Assembly (NCBI GenBank): GCA_965228215.1
Contig: OZ245800.1
Location: forward strand, 1,302,001 to 1,366,000
Direction of reading: 5' to 3'
DNA from: Maricaulis sp965228215
GTDB lineage: Bacteria; Pseudomonadota; Alphaproteobacteria; Caulobacterales; Maricaulaceae
DNA: 64,000 nt
Every line of letters begins with the position of its first letter. The first letter of the stretch is position 1. Positions 32,183-40,940 of the stretch are shown piece after piece. The notes under the pieces were generated by a model. The model was not told the DNA's origin. It saw nothing but the letters and a program-made list of their open reading frames with translations, and searched no databases. A program made the position numbers and the translations under genes.

Positions 32183-34300
32183 ATGACAATCCGAGTTTCT
32201 GACCTCGCCGTGACCAGCGCCCTCGCCCTGGTTCTTGCTGCACCGGGTGCATTTGCGCAGGACATCAACGGCACTGTCGACCAGATCATCGTGACCGGCG
32301 ATTACCTCTACAATGACGAGGTCAATGCGCTGCGCACGCCGACACCCATCATTGATGTCCCGCAGAGCTTGACGATTGTAACCGCCGACCAGTTCCACCA
32401 GCAGGGCTTCACCAGCATCGGCGATATCATCAACTACATCCCGGGCGTCTCGAACTCCCAGGGTGAAGGCCACCGGGATGCGGTCGTCTTCCGCGGTGTC
32501 CGCTCGACGGCTGACTTTTTCATCGACGGTGTTCGCGACGACGTTCAGTACTATCGTCCGCTCTACAATGTCGAACAGGTCGAGATCCTGCGCGGCCCGA
32601 ATGCCCTTCTCTTCGGTCGCGGCGGCACGGGCGGTATCCTGAACCGTGTCACCAAGAAAGGCGTTGTGGGTGAAGACTTCACCGGCTATCGCGCCTCGAT
32701 CGATTCCTTTGGCGGTTACGGTATCGAACTGGATGCCAATATCTCGCACGACAGCCGGTCTGCGGTCCGCATCAACGCAATGTATGAGAGCCTGGCCAAC
32801 CACCGGGATTTTTACGATGGCGACCGGATCGGTCTGAACCCGACGGCCCATTTCGAGCTTGATAACGCCACGTCGCTTGACCTGTCCTACGAGTATCTGG
32901 ACCACCAGCGTTTCATCGATCGCGGTATCCCGACGGGTACGAATGGCCGCCCGGTCGAAGCCTTCCGCGACATCGTCTTCGGCGATCCGGAACTCAACAC
33001 GACGGAGCTGCAGGCACATATCTTTCGCGCCACGCTTCAGCACCGTTTCTCGGAATCGCTGAAGGGCCGTGTCAGCGCCTTCTACGGCGATTACGACAAG
33101 ATGTACCAGAACCTCTACGCGTCCGGTTACAACCAGGCGGCAACGCCGAACCAGGTCACGCTGGACGGATATCTGGACACGACCCAGCGTCAGAACCTGA
33201 TGCTGTCGGGCGATCTGATCGGCGAGTTCGAGTTCGCAGGTTTCCGCCACACGGTCGTGACAGGTGTGGAATACATCGACACGGTCAACAATAACGACCG
33301 CTACAACACTTTCTTCGACCAGACGGCCGACGACAACGAGGTGTTCACGATCCAGCGTCCGCTGAGCATCCGTGGCGGTGTGGGCACGAACGCGCTCGGT
33401 GCGACCACGACCAACGACTTCTCCGTCGCGCTCAATGATGACACCGAAGCCGATGTCACGGTCTTCTCGGCCTACATCCAGGACGAGATCGAGATTTCCG
33501 ACCAGCTCGATATCATCATCGGTGCCCGTTTCGACAGTTTCGAGATCGACGTCTTCAATGTGCCGGCCAATGACCGCCGCTCGCGCACCGACGAGGAAAT
33601 CTCGCCGCGCCTGGGCCTGGTGTTCAAGCCGCGCGAGGACGTCTCCCTCTACGCCAGTTACAGCGAAACTTTCTTGCCGCGCAGTGGCGAGCAATTCGTC
33701 AATATCAACGGCAGCAACAACGCCCTGGACCCGAACACTTTCACCAATCTCGAAGCCGGTCTGAAGTGGGATTTCAACAGCGATATCAGCTTCACGGCGG
33801 CGATCTTCGAAATCGAACAGAGCTCGCCGCAAGTCGCCGATGCCGACCCGGCCACGCTGGACGTGATCGATTCCGAGACCACGGGTTTCGAAGCCCAGAT
33901 CCAGGGTCAGCTGTCGGATCAATGGTTCATCACGGCCGGCTATAGTCGTCTCGATGGCGAGATCGTCAACCGCATGGGTCCGACGGGTCTTCGTCCGCGC
34001 GAACTGCCGGAAAACATGTTCTCGGTCTGGTCGGGCTTCCAGGTCAATGACCAGCTGGGACTGGGCATGGGCGTGACCTATCAGGACGAGAGCTTCATCA
34101 ACAATTCCAACACGGCCACGCTTCCGAGCTATACCCGTGTCGACGCCGCGCTCTACTACGACCTGTCCGATGATTTCCGCATCCAGCTGAACGCCGAGAA
34201 CATCACGGACGAGCTCTACTTCCCGACCTCGCACAGCACGCACCAGGCTTCGGTCGGTGCACCGGCGAATATCAGCCTGACCATCAGCGGTCAGTTCTGA
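32183..34300 (+). CDS. TonB-dependent siderophore receptor
   Basis: A 705-residue outer-membrane receptor. Residues 1-25 are a signal peptide (cleavage after AFA), followed by the TonB box-like DQIIVTG, a plug domain (PIIDVPQSLTIVTADQ; GDIINYIPGV; VFRGVRS; VEQVEILRGPNALLFGRGG) of the siderophore-receptor type, and a 22-strand barrel ending in the usual C-terminal Phe (TISGQF). It should import a ferric siderophore with energy from TonB-ExbB-ExbD; the ligand is not predictable. No transport or siderophore synthesis genes are adjacent. The region upstream has Fur-like sequence. Confidence 0.93.
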   Translation: MTIRVSDLAVTSALALVLAAPGAFAQDINGTVDQIIVTGDYLYNDEVNALRTPTPIIDVPQSLTIVTADQFHQQGFTSIGDIINYIPGVSNSQGEGHRDAVVFRGVRSTADFFIDGVRDDVQYYRPLYNVEQVEILRGPNALLFGRGGTGGILNRVTKKGVVGEDFTGYRASIDSFGGYGIELDANISHDSRSAVRINAMYESLANHRDFYDGDRIGLNPTAHFELDNATSLDLSYEYLDHQRFIDRGIPTGTNGRPVEAFRDIVFGDPELNTTELQAHIFRATLQHRFSESLKGRVSAFYGDYDKMYQNLYASGYNQAATPNQVTLDGYLDTTQRQNLMLSGDLIGEFEFAGFRHTVVTGVEYIDTVNNNDRYNTFFDQTADDNEVFTIQRPLSIRGGVGTNALGATTTNDFSVALNDDTEADVTVFSAYIQDEIEISDQLDIIIGARFDSFEIDVFNVPANDRRSRTDEEISPRLGLVFKPREDVSLYASYSETFLPRSGEQFVNINGSNNALDPNTFTNLEAGLKWDFNSDISFTAAIFEIEQSSPQVADADPATLDVIDSETTGFEAQIQGQLSDQWFITAGYSRLDGEIVNRMGPTGLRPRELPENMFSVWSGFQVNDQLGLGMGVTYQDESFINNSNTATLPSYTRVDAALYYDLSDDFRIQLNAENITDELYFPTSHSTHQASVGAPANISLTISGQF

Positions 34301-34322
34301 TCTCACGCATATCCGCCAAAGG

Positions 34323-34352
34323 AAGAGGCCGGGTCATCGCCCGGCCTCTTTT
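34323..34352 (+). terminator. Rho-independent terminator of the siderophore receptor gene
   Basis: An 11-bp perfect stem (34323-34333 with 34340-34350), loop TCATCG, followed by TTTT. It lies 22 bases after the receptor stop and may also serve the convergent lipoprotein gene. Confidence 0.85.
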
Positions 34353-34382
34353 CATTTGATGGATACTGGATCCGTTCCGTGA

Positions 34383-34916
34383 CTATTCCGTGGCCGGGCG
34401 GACGATGTTGGCGCCCAGATTGCGGATCACCTCGCGGGCATTGAACGCGCCCGGATCATTGGCCGGTTTCGGGCCGCGGCCGAAGACGATCTCAGCGCTC
34501 GCTTCATAGCGATTGATCTCGCGATAGTTCACGTCATCCCAGAACGGGTCATACATTGACCGCCAGCCCCAGCGCGGATGGTAGTAGGCGTAGCGCATGC
34601 CCAGGCGGGATCCCCGGAAGAAGGGGTCGCGGCCCACGCCGACGATGCGCGAATCCTCATCCGTGGCGCGGTTCACAAGAATGAAATGGTCATAGCCCTG
34701 CTGCACGGTCAGTTCGGCCGCGCGGTAGAGCAGGTAATTTTCGACCGTTTCCCGGTCGGTCAGGGAATTGCCGCCGAACGACACCCGGAAACGGTTCCGT
34801 TCGATCTGCATTTCCTCGTAACCCCAGCGCGATCCAACCGCAGGCTGGTAGGGGGTCGGCGTGGCACAGGCGGTCAGAACCGTCAGCGCACCAAGCATAA
34901 TAGCGACAAGTCTCAT
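34383..34916 (-). CDS. CC0125/CC1285-type lipoprotein
   Basis: A 177-residue lipoprotein (LTVLTAC, Cys17). The mature part, beginning ATPTPYQP and with RFRVSFGGNSLTDRETVENYLLYRAAELT and GYDHFILVNR, matches a small lipoprotein family known from Caulobacter and relatives. The conserved YLLYRAAE-x-T-x-x-x-GYDHF motif is typical of a periplasmic domain with four strands and two helices. Function unknown. Divergent from the secreted 123-residue gene and converging on the siderophore receptor. Confidence 0.8.
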   Translation of the reverse strand: MRLVAIMLGALTVLTACATPTPYQPAVGSRWGYEEMQIERNRFRVSFGGNSLTDRETVENYLLYRAAELTVQQGYDHFILVNRATDEDSRIVGVGRDPFFRGSRLGMRYAYYHPRWGWRSMYDPFWDDVNYREINRYEASAEIVFGRGPKPANDPGAFNAREVIRNLGANIVRPATE

Positions 34917-35066
34917 GCCGGATTTCCTCCCAAATCACGCCCTCGCTGCATGAATTATGACTCGTCTTGCGAGGAAGAAAAGAGCGGGAATATCTCCATA
35001 TAAAATCTGTGGTATATCGGCTTGGGGTGAGCCGACGGCAGATTGCACGCTTGCGGGGAGGTTTGG

Positions 35067-35438
35067 GTGCAGGGATTTGTATCAGTATCAGTCGTGATTG
35101 GGTTGGCGCTTGCGAGTGCCGCCGGAGCAGCCGTTTCGGCACAGACGCCTGACGAACAGAGGCTCTACCAGTCCTGCCGTGATCGCGGCGGAGACGAGGA
35201 CGCCTGTGTGTGCGTCGCGCGGGAGGTTCGGTCGCGTTTCGACGAACGGGAACAGGCGATCCTGCTTCAGTCCATGGGTGTGGAGGGACAATCGCGCGAG
35301 GAGCGCGCACAAGCCATGCAGCGTTCGGGCATGACGCCGGCGGAATTGTCCGCATTGGTCCGGCGCATGGTGAATGCGGAAACCGTGATCCAGCAGACCT
35401 GCGGAGCAGGCCTCATGCGGGTCAATCCGCGTCGCTGA
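35067..35438 (+). CDS. Secreted protein of unknown function
   Basis: A 123-residue protein with a signal peptide (cleavage near AVSAQ) and a mature helical domain that contains paired cysteines (YQSCRDRGGDEDACVCVAREV and later QQTCGAG). No family is recognised. The GTG at 35067 is the best start, since GGGGAGG lies five bases upstream; an upstream TTG at 35043 is possible. Its stop abuts the stop of the Usg gene, which is on the other strand. Confidence 0.65.
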   Translation: MQGFVSVSVVIGLALASAAGAAVSAQTPDEQRLYQSCRDRGGDEDACVCVAREVRSRFDEREQAILLQSMGVEGQSREERAQAMQRSGMTPAELSALVRRMVNAETVIQQTCGAGLMRVNPRR

Positions 35439-35714
35439 TCAGTTCAGTCGGTCTTCGATGTCGACATGGCGCCACTCGGCCGGGCTGACCAGGCCGCGAT
35501 GGGCGATACGAACCGTGTGGATCACGGCTTCGATCTCGCGGTGCCAGTAATCGAGAAATCGCAGAAGTCGGGGATAGCGCGGGGCCATGTCCTGGGTCTG
35601 CCAGAGAAAACTCTGCAGCAGTTTGGGATGGTCCGGCATGTAGTAGAGCACTTCGGCCGTCGTGAGCCGGGCGCCCTTCATCTGGGCGATAAAATCGCTG
35701 TCAGCCTCCTGCAT
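35439..35714 (-). CDS. usg: Usg family protein
   Basis: A 91-residue protein matching the alphaproteobacterial Usg family almost throughout: LTTAEVLYYMPDHPKLLQSF, then LWQTQDMAPRYPRLLRFLDYW and IHTVRIAH. Usg was first seen next to trpF in Caulobacter, but no trp gene is here and its function is still unknown. No signal peptide; probably cytoplasmic. Confidence 0.9.
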   Translation of the reverse strand: MQEADSDFIAQMKGARLTTAEVLYYMPDHPKLLQSFLWQTQDMAPRYPRLLRFLDYWHREIEAVIHTVRIAHRGLVSPAEWRHVDIEDRLN

Positions 35715-35810
35715 GATCGCCTCCTTTTCTTCAAGCGCGCCACAACGCGTGCGTCTTGCGGAGACTTCTGATCCTAGCCGGGGAGCGTGAATGAATGCTG
35801 AGCGGTGCGT

Positions 35811-37103
35811 TTACGGAAGATCAAGCTCCAGGATGACCGTCGCCGGGCGGGCCTCTTCCGGGTCCGAACCGTCGGCGGGGAAGAGCGGCCAGGCGGCATT
35901 GGCGACCAGCCAGCCGCGGCCGTCGGCGAGATCAATCAGGGTCGGCTCGGTGTTGCCGGCCATGTCCGGATGTGCGCGCAGCAGGACTTCCGAGCTTTCC
36001 ACCGCCGTGCCGTCGCGATTGAGATCGATGGCTATCACCTGATGAGGTGCCACGCCATTGCGAACGGCGATCAGGCGGCCGTCACGCGTGTTCAGCAGGC
36101 CGTCGATACCGATCAGGCTGTCATCGCCCGGACGGACCAGAGTGACGGATTGATCGCCGAGATCGACACGCCAGATGCCCATGCCGTAATCGGCGACGTA
36201 GAGTGCGCCGCGGGTCAGCGCGATGCCCTGCAGATTCACGAAGCGTGGATCCTCGACGAGGACACGCAATTGCGCATTGATCCGGTCGAGCACATAGATG
36301 CGCGGCGTCTGTGCATCAGAGACATAGACCGTGCCGTCGCGGACCACGAGATCGGCCATCTGGACGGCACCGTCGACGGTGTAGCGCCGGTAGAGATCGC
36401 CGCTGGTCATGTCGAAGGCGAACAGACCCGTTTCGGCTTCCTCACCCTCTTCCAGCGGGGTTTGCGGCAGAGTTCCGGACGTCGCCCAGACCATGCGCGT
36501 GCGGTCGTCGACACGCAGGCCGAAGACCGAGCGGAGACCGTCACTGGCATCCGCGAAGACGACGGGGCTGGAGCGGTCGAAGGGTTCCACCATCAGGATC
36601 TGGCGCGACGCGACAGAGGACAGGAAGAGCCGGTCCGTCTCGATATCCATCGCCACGCCCTCGATCAGGGCGTCGGGTGCGTTGATCACCGCCCACCGCT
36701 CGGCGCTGCCGGCCGGACGGGCATTGGCGCGCAGGCGGGCAGACACGGCCTGGAATCGTTCCATGTCGGCCTCGCGGAGCGCGTCGGTGATCGGGGCGGT
36801 GTCGAATGTCATGCCGGCATCAGCCATGCGTTCCAGGGCTTCGAGGGCATCACCGGGCTGTTCCGCACGCATCGCGACGGTCACCAGTCCGCGCAACACG
36901 GCGGGGTGACCCGGCTTGATGTCCCCGGCAGCCTCGAGCATGCGCTTGGCGGCTTCGTAGTCACCGGCCTGCACATAGGTCTGAGCCGCTCCGAAGAGTT
37001 CGAGGGCGAGGGATTGCGGTGTGGCTTCCTCGGCGGCCTCCTGGGCCTGGCCGGAAGCGGCGATGGCGGCAGCCAGCAAGGCTCCGGCAAAAAAGCGACG
37101 CAT
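35811..37103 (-). CDS. Secreted beta-propeller (SMP-30/NHL-like) protein
   Basis: A 430-residue protein with a signal peptide (cleavage after SGQA). The first part (about residues 25-110) has TPR-like helices (ALELFGAAQTYVQAGDYEAA; GHPAVLRGLVTVAM); the rest is a beta-propeller of the SMP-30/NHL-type with blades such as GVAMDIETDRLFLSSVASRQ, VYVSDAQTPRIYVLD, LQGIALTRGALYVADYGMGI and IDGLLNTRDGRLIAVRNGV. Such secreted propellers can be lactonases or simple binding proteins. The ATG at 37103 is used; one at 37109 is equally possible. Confidence 0.75.
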   Translation of the reverse strand: MRRFFAGALLAAAIAASGQAQEAAEEATPQSLALELFGAAQTYVQAGDYEAAKRMLEAAGDIKPGHPAVLRGLVTVAMRAEQPGDALEALERMADAGMTFDTAPITDALREADMERFQAVSARLRANARPAGSAERWAVINAPDALIEGVAMDIETDRLFLSSVASRQILMVEPFDRSSPVVFADASDGLRSVFGLRVDDRTRMVWATSGTLPQTPLEEGEEAETGLFAFDMTSGDLYRRYTVDGAVQMADLVVRDGTVYVSDAQTPRIYVLDRINAQLRVLVEDPRFVNLQGIALTRGALYVADYGMGIWRVDLGDQSVTLVRPGDDSLIGIDGLLNTRDGRLIAVRNGVAPHQVIAIDLNRDGTAVESSEVLLRAHPDMAGNTEPTLIDLADGRGWLVANAAWPLFPADGSDPEEARPATVILELDLP

Positions 37104-37236
37104 GTTCATGTCCCCAAACTGCCCAGTCAGTTCGACCATCTGATGGCCGGATTGTGATGATAGGCAAAATTCCGCGCCCGGACAGTCATGCTGGCCATAA
37201 ATCGCTGCAAGAAAGCTCGCGCCGGCGTGATCGGGC

Positions 37237-37701
37237 CTAGCGGTTCAATCGCCCGGCGATCACGTAGGCAAGCGTCTCTGCGACCTGTTGTGAGGTCGTG
37301 CAGGTGACCAGTGCGGCCGCGTCCACTTCTTTCATCGCATGGGTCAGTGCATCGTCGCGGAGCGTGATCACCGGCGTGCCGAGGGCAGCGGCATATCCTG
37401 CATCGAAGGCGGCATTCCACTGGCGATACTTGTCGCCGAAGCGCACCACGACGATATCGGCCCGCTCGATCAGCGTGCGGGTGCGCACCGCATTCATCTG
37501 CGCGCCCTTCTGGTCGCGCCAGAAGGGTTTGTCTTCCTCGCCCAGGATCACCGCGCCGCAATCATCACTGTCCTCGTGCACAGTGACCGGGCCGACAAAT
37601 TCAACCGGCAGGCCCTGTGCGCGGCACGCGGACATCACGTCTTCGCGCCAGCTCGTATGGATTTCACCCGACAGATAGACCGTCCAGACCTGTTCACTCA
37701 T
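37237..37701 (-). CDS. YtoQ-type nucleoside 2-deoxyribosyltransferase-like protein
   Basis: A 154-residue soluble protein (begins MSEQVWTVYLSGEIH). The sequence, with VYLSGEIHTSWREDV, EFVGPVTVHEDSDDCG, the DIVVVRFGDKYRQWNAAFDAGYAAALGTP core and the C-terminal region, matches the YtoQ family of the nucleoside 2-deoxyribosyltransferase-like fold; the Glu of AFDAGY would be in the place of the catalytic residue but is Asp here. No physiological reaction is established. It is nine bases behind dapF and probably co-transcribed with it. Confidence 0.85.
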   Translation of the reverse strand: MSEQVWTVYLSGEIHTSWREDVMSACRAQGLPVEFVGPVTVHEDSDDCGAVILGEEDKPFWRDQKGAQMNAVRTRTLIERADIVVVRFGDKYRQWNAAFDAGYAAALGTPVITLRDDALTHAMKEVDAAALVTCTTSQQVAETLAYVIAGRLNR

Positions 37702-37710
37702 CCTGCTCTC

Positions 37711-38529
37711 CTAGAGATTCAGCTCGACTTCGCCCTCATCCTCGACCGGTCCGGTCAGGATCACGTGGTCATCCTGTTCGCGCCAGGTGACGTGCAGCTC
37801 GCCGCCATCCGCCATGATCGAAGCGGAACGTTCCGCCAGGCCACGGCGATGCGCGGCGACCAGCGCGGCACAGGCCCCGGTTCCGCACGCGGCGGTCAGT
37901 CCGGCGCCGCGCTCCCAGACCCGCAGGCGGATATGGCTGGCATCGAAGATCTGGGCGAAGCCGGCATTCACGCGTTCCGGGAAGAAGGGGTCCATCTCGA
38001 CTTCCCGTCCGAGGGCCGCGATCGGCAGGGTCTCAGCATCGCGAACGAAGAAAACGGCGTGCGGATTGCCCATGTTGACCGCTCCCGGACGTTCGACGCG
38101 AACTCCGGCAGCCTCGGCGCTGAAATCCACTTCCACCGTATCGGCCTCGCGGGCTAGGGGGATGTTCTTCCAGTCGAGGCGCGGCACGCCCATGTCGACG
38201 CTGACACGCATCGGCCCGGCATCGCTGGCATGCAGCAATCCACCGGCGGTACCGATCGTGACGCGGTCGGTCTTCATGTCCTGCATCATCGCCCAGCCGG
38301 CGGCGCGGGTACCATTGCCGCAAGCGCCGACCTCGTCGCCATCGGCGTTCCAGATACGCATGAAGGCGTTGGCCGTATCGCTGTCTTCCAGCAGCAGGAA
38401 TTGATCGAACCCGTATTGCCGCGCCCAACCCCGGATCTGGTCCGCGGACGGGTTGAGCAGGGCTGCGCGTCCCCTCGCATCGGCGAGGAGAAAGGCATTG
38501 CCGGCGCCGTTCATTAAATTTGCACGCAT
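37711..38529 (-). CDS. dapF: Diaminopimelate epimerase
   Basis: DapF converts LL- to meso-diaminopimelate, needed for peptidoglycan and lysine. The 272-residue protein has the two catalytic cysteines in the family contexts ACGNGTRAAG (about residue 64) and ACGTGACAA (about residue 210), plus the N-terminal MNGAGNAFLLAD and GNPHAVFF segments. The ATG at 38529 is the usual start for this length; it is divergent from the prolyl oligopeptidase gene. Confidence 0.95.
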   Translation of the reverse strand: MRANLMNGAGNAFLLADARGRAALLNPSADQIRGWARQYGFDQFLLLEDSDTANAFMRIWNADGDEVGACGNGTRAAGWAMMQDMKTDRVTIGTAGGLLHASDAGPMRVSVDMGVPRLDWKNIPLAREADTVEVDFSAEAAGVRVERPGAVNMGNPHAVFFVRDAETLPIAALGREVEMDPFFPERVNAGFAQIFDASHIRLRVWERGAGLTAACGTGACAALVAAHRRGLAERSASIMADGGELHVTWREQDDHVILTGPVEDEGEVELNL

Positions 38530-38615
38530 TATCGTCGCATAGCGCCGGAAATGCTTTACGTCCAGCGTGTGGCCGGGCTTAACTGCGCGCCAAGTCAGTC
38601 AGAGGGGAATCCGCC

Positions 38616-40832
38616 ATGATCAAGCGTCCATTTTTCTGGGTCGCTACCGCCAGTGCGTTGGCGCTGGCAGCATGCAGCCAGCCTTCGGGCGAAGAAGGAG
38701 AAAGTGTGAGCACGGATACGGCAAACACGGACGCACCGGCCGAGCGCCAGATCGTCGAAATCGACCCCACGAATGACCCGCGGGTCTGGCTGGAAGAGGT
38801 CGAGGGCGAAGAGGCCATGACCTGGGTCGTGGGCCAGAATGAGCGCACGATGGGCCGCCTGCAGGGTGATGAGCGCTATGAAGGCCTCTTCAACCAGGCG
38901 CTGGCGCTTTACGAGAGCAATGACCGCATTCCCTACGGTTCCTACTACGGCGGTTTCATCTGGAATTTCTGGCAGGATGCCACCAATACCCATGGTCTCT
39001 GGCGCCGGGCCACGCTGGACAGCTATCTCAGCGACGAGCCGGAATGGGATGTGATCCTCGACCTGGACGCGATCTCCGAAGCCGAGGACATGAACTGGGT
39101 CTGGCGCGGCGCCAACTGCCTCGCTCCCGACTATGACCGCTGCATGATTACGCTGTCCGACGGTGGATCTGACGCAGCCTATCGTCGCGAATTTTCCATC
39201 TCCGATCGCGCCTTTGTCGAGGGCGGTTTCGAGACGCCGGAAGCCAAGGGCGGCGTCAGCTGGATCGACGAAAACACTTTGATGGTCGGCCTCGCCACCT
39301 CTGAAGCTGACACAACCGACTCCGGTTATCCGTCTGTCGCCTATCGCTGGGCCCGCGGCACGGATATCTCCGAGGCCACCGAAGCTGTGCGCGGTGATCG
39401 CGAGGATGTCGGCCTGTTTGCTTTCCGCGCCGAGGACAGCGACGGCACGGTCTACATGATGGCGTCCGAAGCCGACACATTCTACGATACGACCTGGTGG
39501 TATCTGCCTGCGGATGCCGGCGCGATGCAGCTGCCGCTGCCGCCGAAATCCTCGATCCAGGACCTCTACCAGGGCGAGCTGGTCTTCACGCTCCAGGAAG
39601 AATGGACACCGGTCGAGGGTGGCGAGACCTATCCGTCCGGCGCGCTTCTGTCCTTCACGATGGCGGACTTTGCCGCGTCCGGCGAACTGCCTGAAGTGAA
39701 GACGGTGTATGTGCCGCGCGAACGCCAGTCCCTGGGCAATATTGGTGCAACCCGGTCGGCCCTGATGGTCGCGATCGACGAGAATGTCGTCGGCGGCCTG
39801 GAGGCCTTCTACTACGCCGATGGCGAATGGACCTCCGAAAGCGTGCCGGTGCCGGACAATCTCACCATCTCGCTGGGCGGTACCAACAGCAGTGAAGACA
39901 TCGCCTTCATGAATGCCGAGGGCTTCCTGACGCCGGATACCTACTACATGGTCAATGCGGCTGATCTGACGGTCGAGCCGATCAAGTCCATTCCCGAGCG
40001 CTTCAATGCCGAAGGCCTGGTCGTGGAACAGCTGGAAGTGGCTTCAACCGACGGCACGATGATCCCGTATTTCGTGGTTCGCCGCGAGGACACGGTGATG
40101 GATGGTTCCACGCCGACGCTGCTGTACGCCTATGGCGGTTTTGAAGTCTCCATTCGCCCGTCCTACAGCGGATCGCGCGGCCAGCTCTGGCTGGAGAATG
40201 GCGGCGCCTATGTCGTCGCAAATATCCGTGGCGGTGGCGAATTCGGTCCGGCCTGGCACCAAGCCGGTCTGAAAATGGATCGCCAGCGCATCTATGACGA
40301 CCTGATCGCCGTGGCCGAGGATCTTTCCGATCGCGGCATTACCAGCCCGCGTCGCCTGGCTGTCTATGGCGGGTCGAATGGCGGTCTGCTGACCGGTGTC
40401 ATGTACACCCAGCGTCCGGACCTGTGGAACGCGGTCATCTCGGCCGTGCCGCTGCTCGACATGCTGCGCTATCACACGCTGCTGGCGGGTGCGTCCTGGA
40501 TGGGTGAGTACGGCAATCCGGAAGACCCGGACGAGGGCGGTTTCCTGCGCTCGATCTCGCCCTATCACAATGTGGATGCGAACGGGGATTACCCGGAGAT
40601 CTACATCTACACCTCCACCAAGGATGACCGAGTCCATCCGGGCCATGCCCGCAAGATGGCTCATCTCCTCGAGGAGCTCGGACACGAATATCTCTACTAC
40701 GAGAACACAGAGGGCGGTCACGCCGCCGCGGCAGACCTGTCCGAATACGCGCGTCGTGACGCCATGCTCTACACCTTCCTGATGCAGAAGCTGATGGGTG
40801 ATGATGAGCCGGCGGAGGCTGCGGAGGACTAG
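38616..40832 (+). CDS. S9 family prolyl oligopeptidase lipoprotein
   Basis: A 738-residue lipoprotein (ALALAAC, lipid Cys at residue 20) with a short acidic linker. Residues about 45-430 form the seven-bladed propeller that screens substrates, and residues about 450-730 the alpha/beta hydrolase. The catalytic Ser is in YGGSNGGLL, the acid in TKDDRVHP and the His in TEGGHAA. It should cleave short proline-containing peptides in the periplasm or at the cell surface. It is preceded by an AGAGGGGAA ribosome site, is apparently alone in its transcript, and ends at a strong terminator. Confidence 0.92.
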   Translation: MIKRPFFWVATASALALAACSQPSGEEGESVSTDTANTDAPAERQIVEIDPTNDPRVWLEEVEGEEAMTWVVGQNERTMGRLQGDERYEGLFNQALALYESNDRIPYGSYYGGFIWNFWQDATNTHGLWRRATLDSYLSDEPEWDVILDLDAISEAEDMNWVWRGANCLAPDYDRCMITLSDGGSDAAYRREFSISDRAFVEGGFETPEAKGGVSWIDENTLMVGLATSEADTTDSGYPSVAYRWARGTDISEATEAVRGDREDVGLFAFRAEDSDGTVYMMASEADTFYDTTWWYLPADAGAMQLPLPPKSSIQDLYQGELVFTLQEEWTPVEGGETYPSGALLSFTMADFAASGELPEVKTVYVPRERQSLGNIGATRSALMVAIDENVVGGLEAFYYADGEWTSESVPVPDNLTISLGGTNSSEDIAFMNAEGFLTPDTYYMVNAADLTVEPIKSIPERFNAEGLVVEQLEVASTDGTMIPYFVVRREDTVMDGSTPTLLYAYGGFEVSIRPSYSGSRGQLWLENGGAYVVANIRGGGEFGPAWHQAGLKMDRQRIYDDLIAVAEDLSDRGITSPRRLAVYGGSNGGLLTGVMYTQRPDLWNAVISAVPLLDMLRYHTLLAGASWMGEYGNPEDPDEGGFLRSISPYHNVDANGDYPEIYIYTSTKDDRVHPGHARKMAHLLEELGHEYLYYENTEGGHAAAADLSEYARRDAMLYTFLMQKLMGDDEPAEAAED

Positions 40833-40853
40833 TCTCCGTCAATCGCCACGAAG

Positions 40854-40887
40854 AAACCCCCGGAGCCGGGCTCCGGGGGTTTTGTTT
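40854..40887 (+). terminator. Rho-independent terminator of the oligopeptidase gene
   Basis: A 13-bp stem (40854-40866 with 40870-40882) with a three-base loop and a T-rich run (40880-40890), 21 bases after the oligopeptidase stop. It ends just before the AT-richer secreted gene pair. Confidence 0.9.
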
Positions 40888-40940
40888 GTTGGGTGCCGTC
40901 GCGTACATTGTTTTCTCATCGAATGTGCGGGAGGGGCGCC

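Noticed and set aside
32009..34306. Minus-strand open frame of 765 codons opposite the TonB-dependent receptor
   Set aside because: The plus-strand frame has signal peptide, plug and barrel motifs and is clearly the gene; the antisense product has no recognisable domain.
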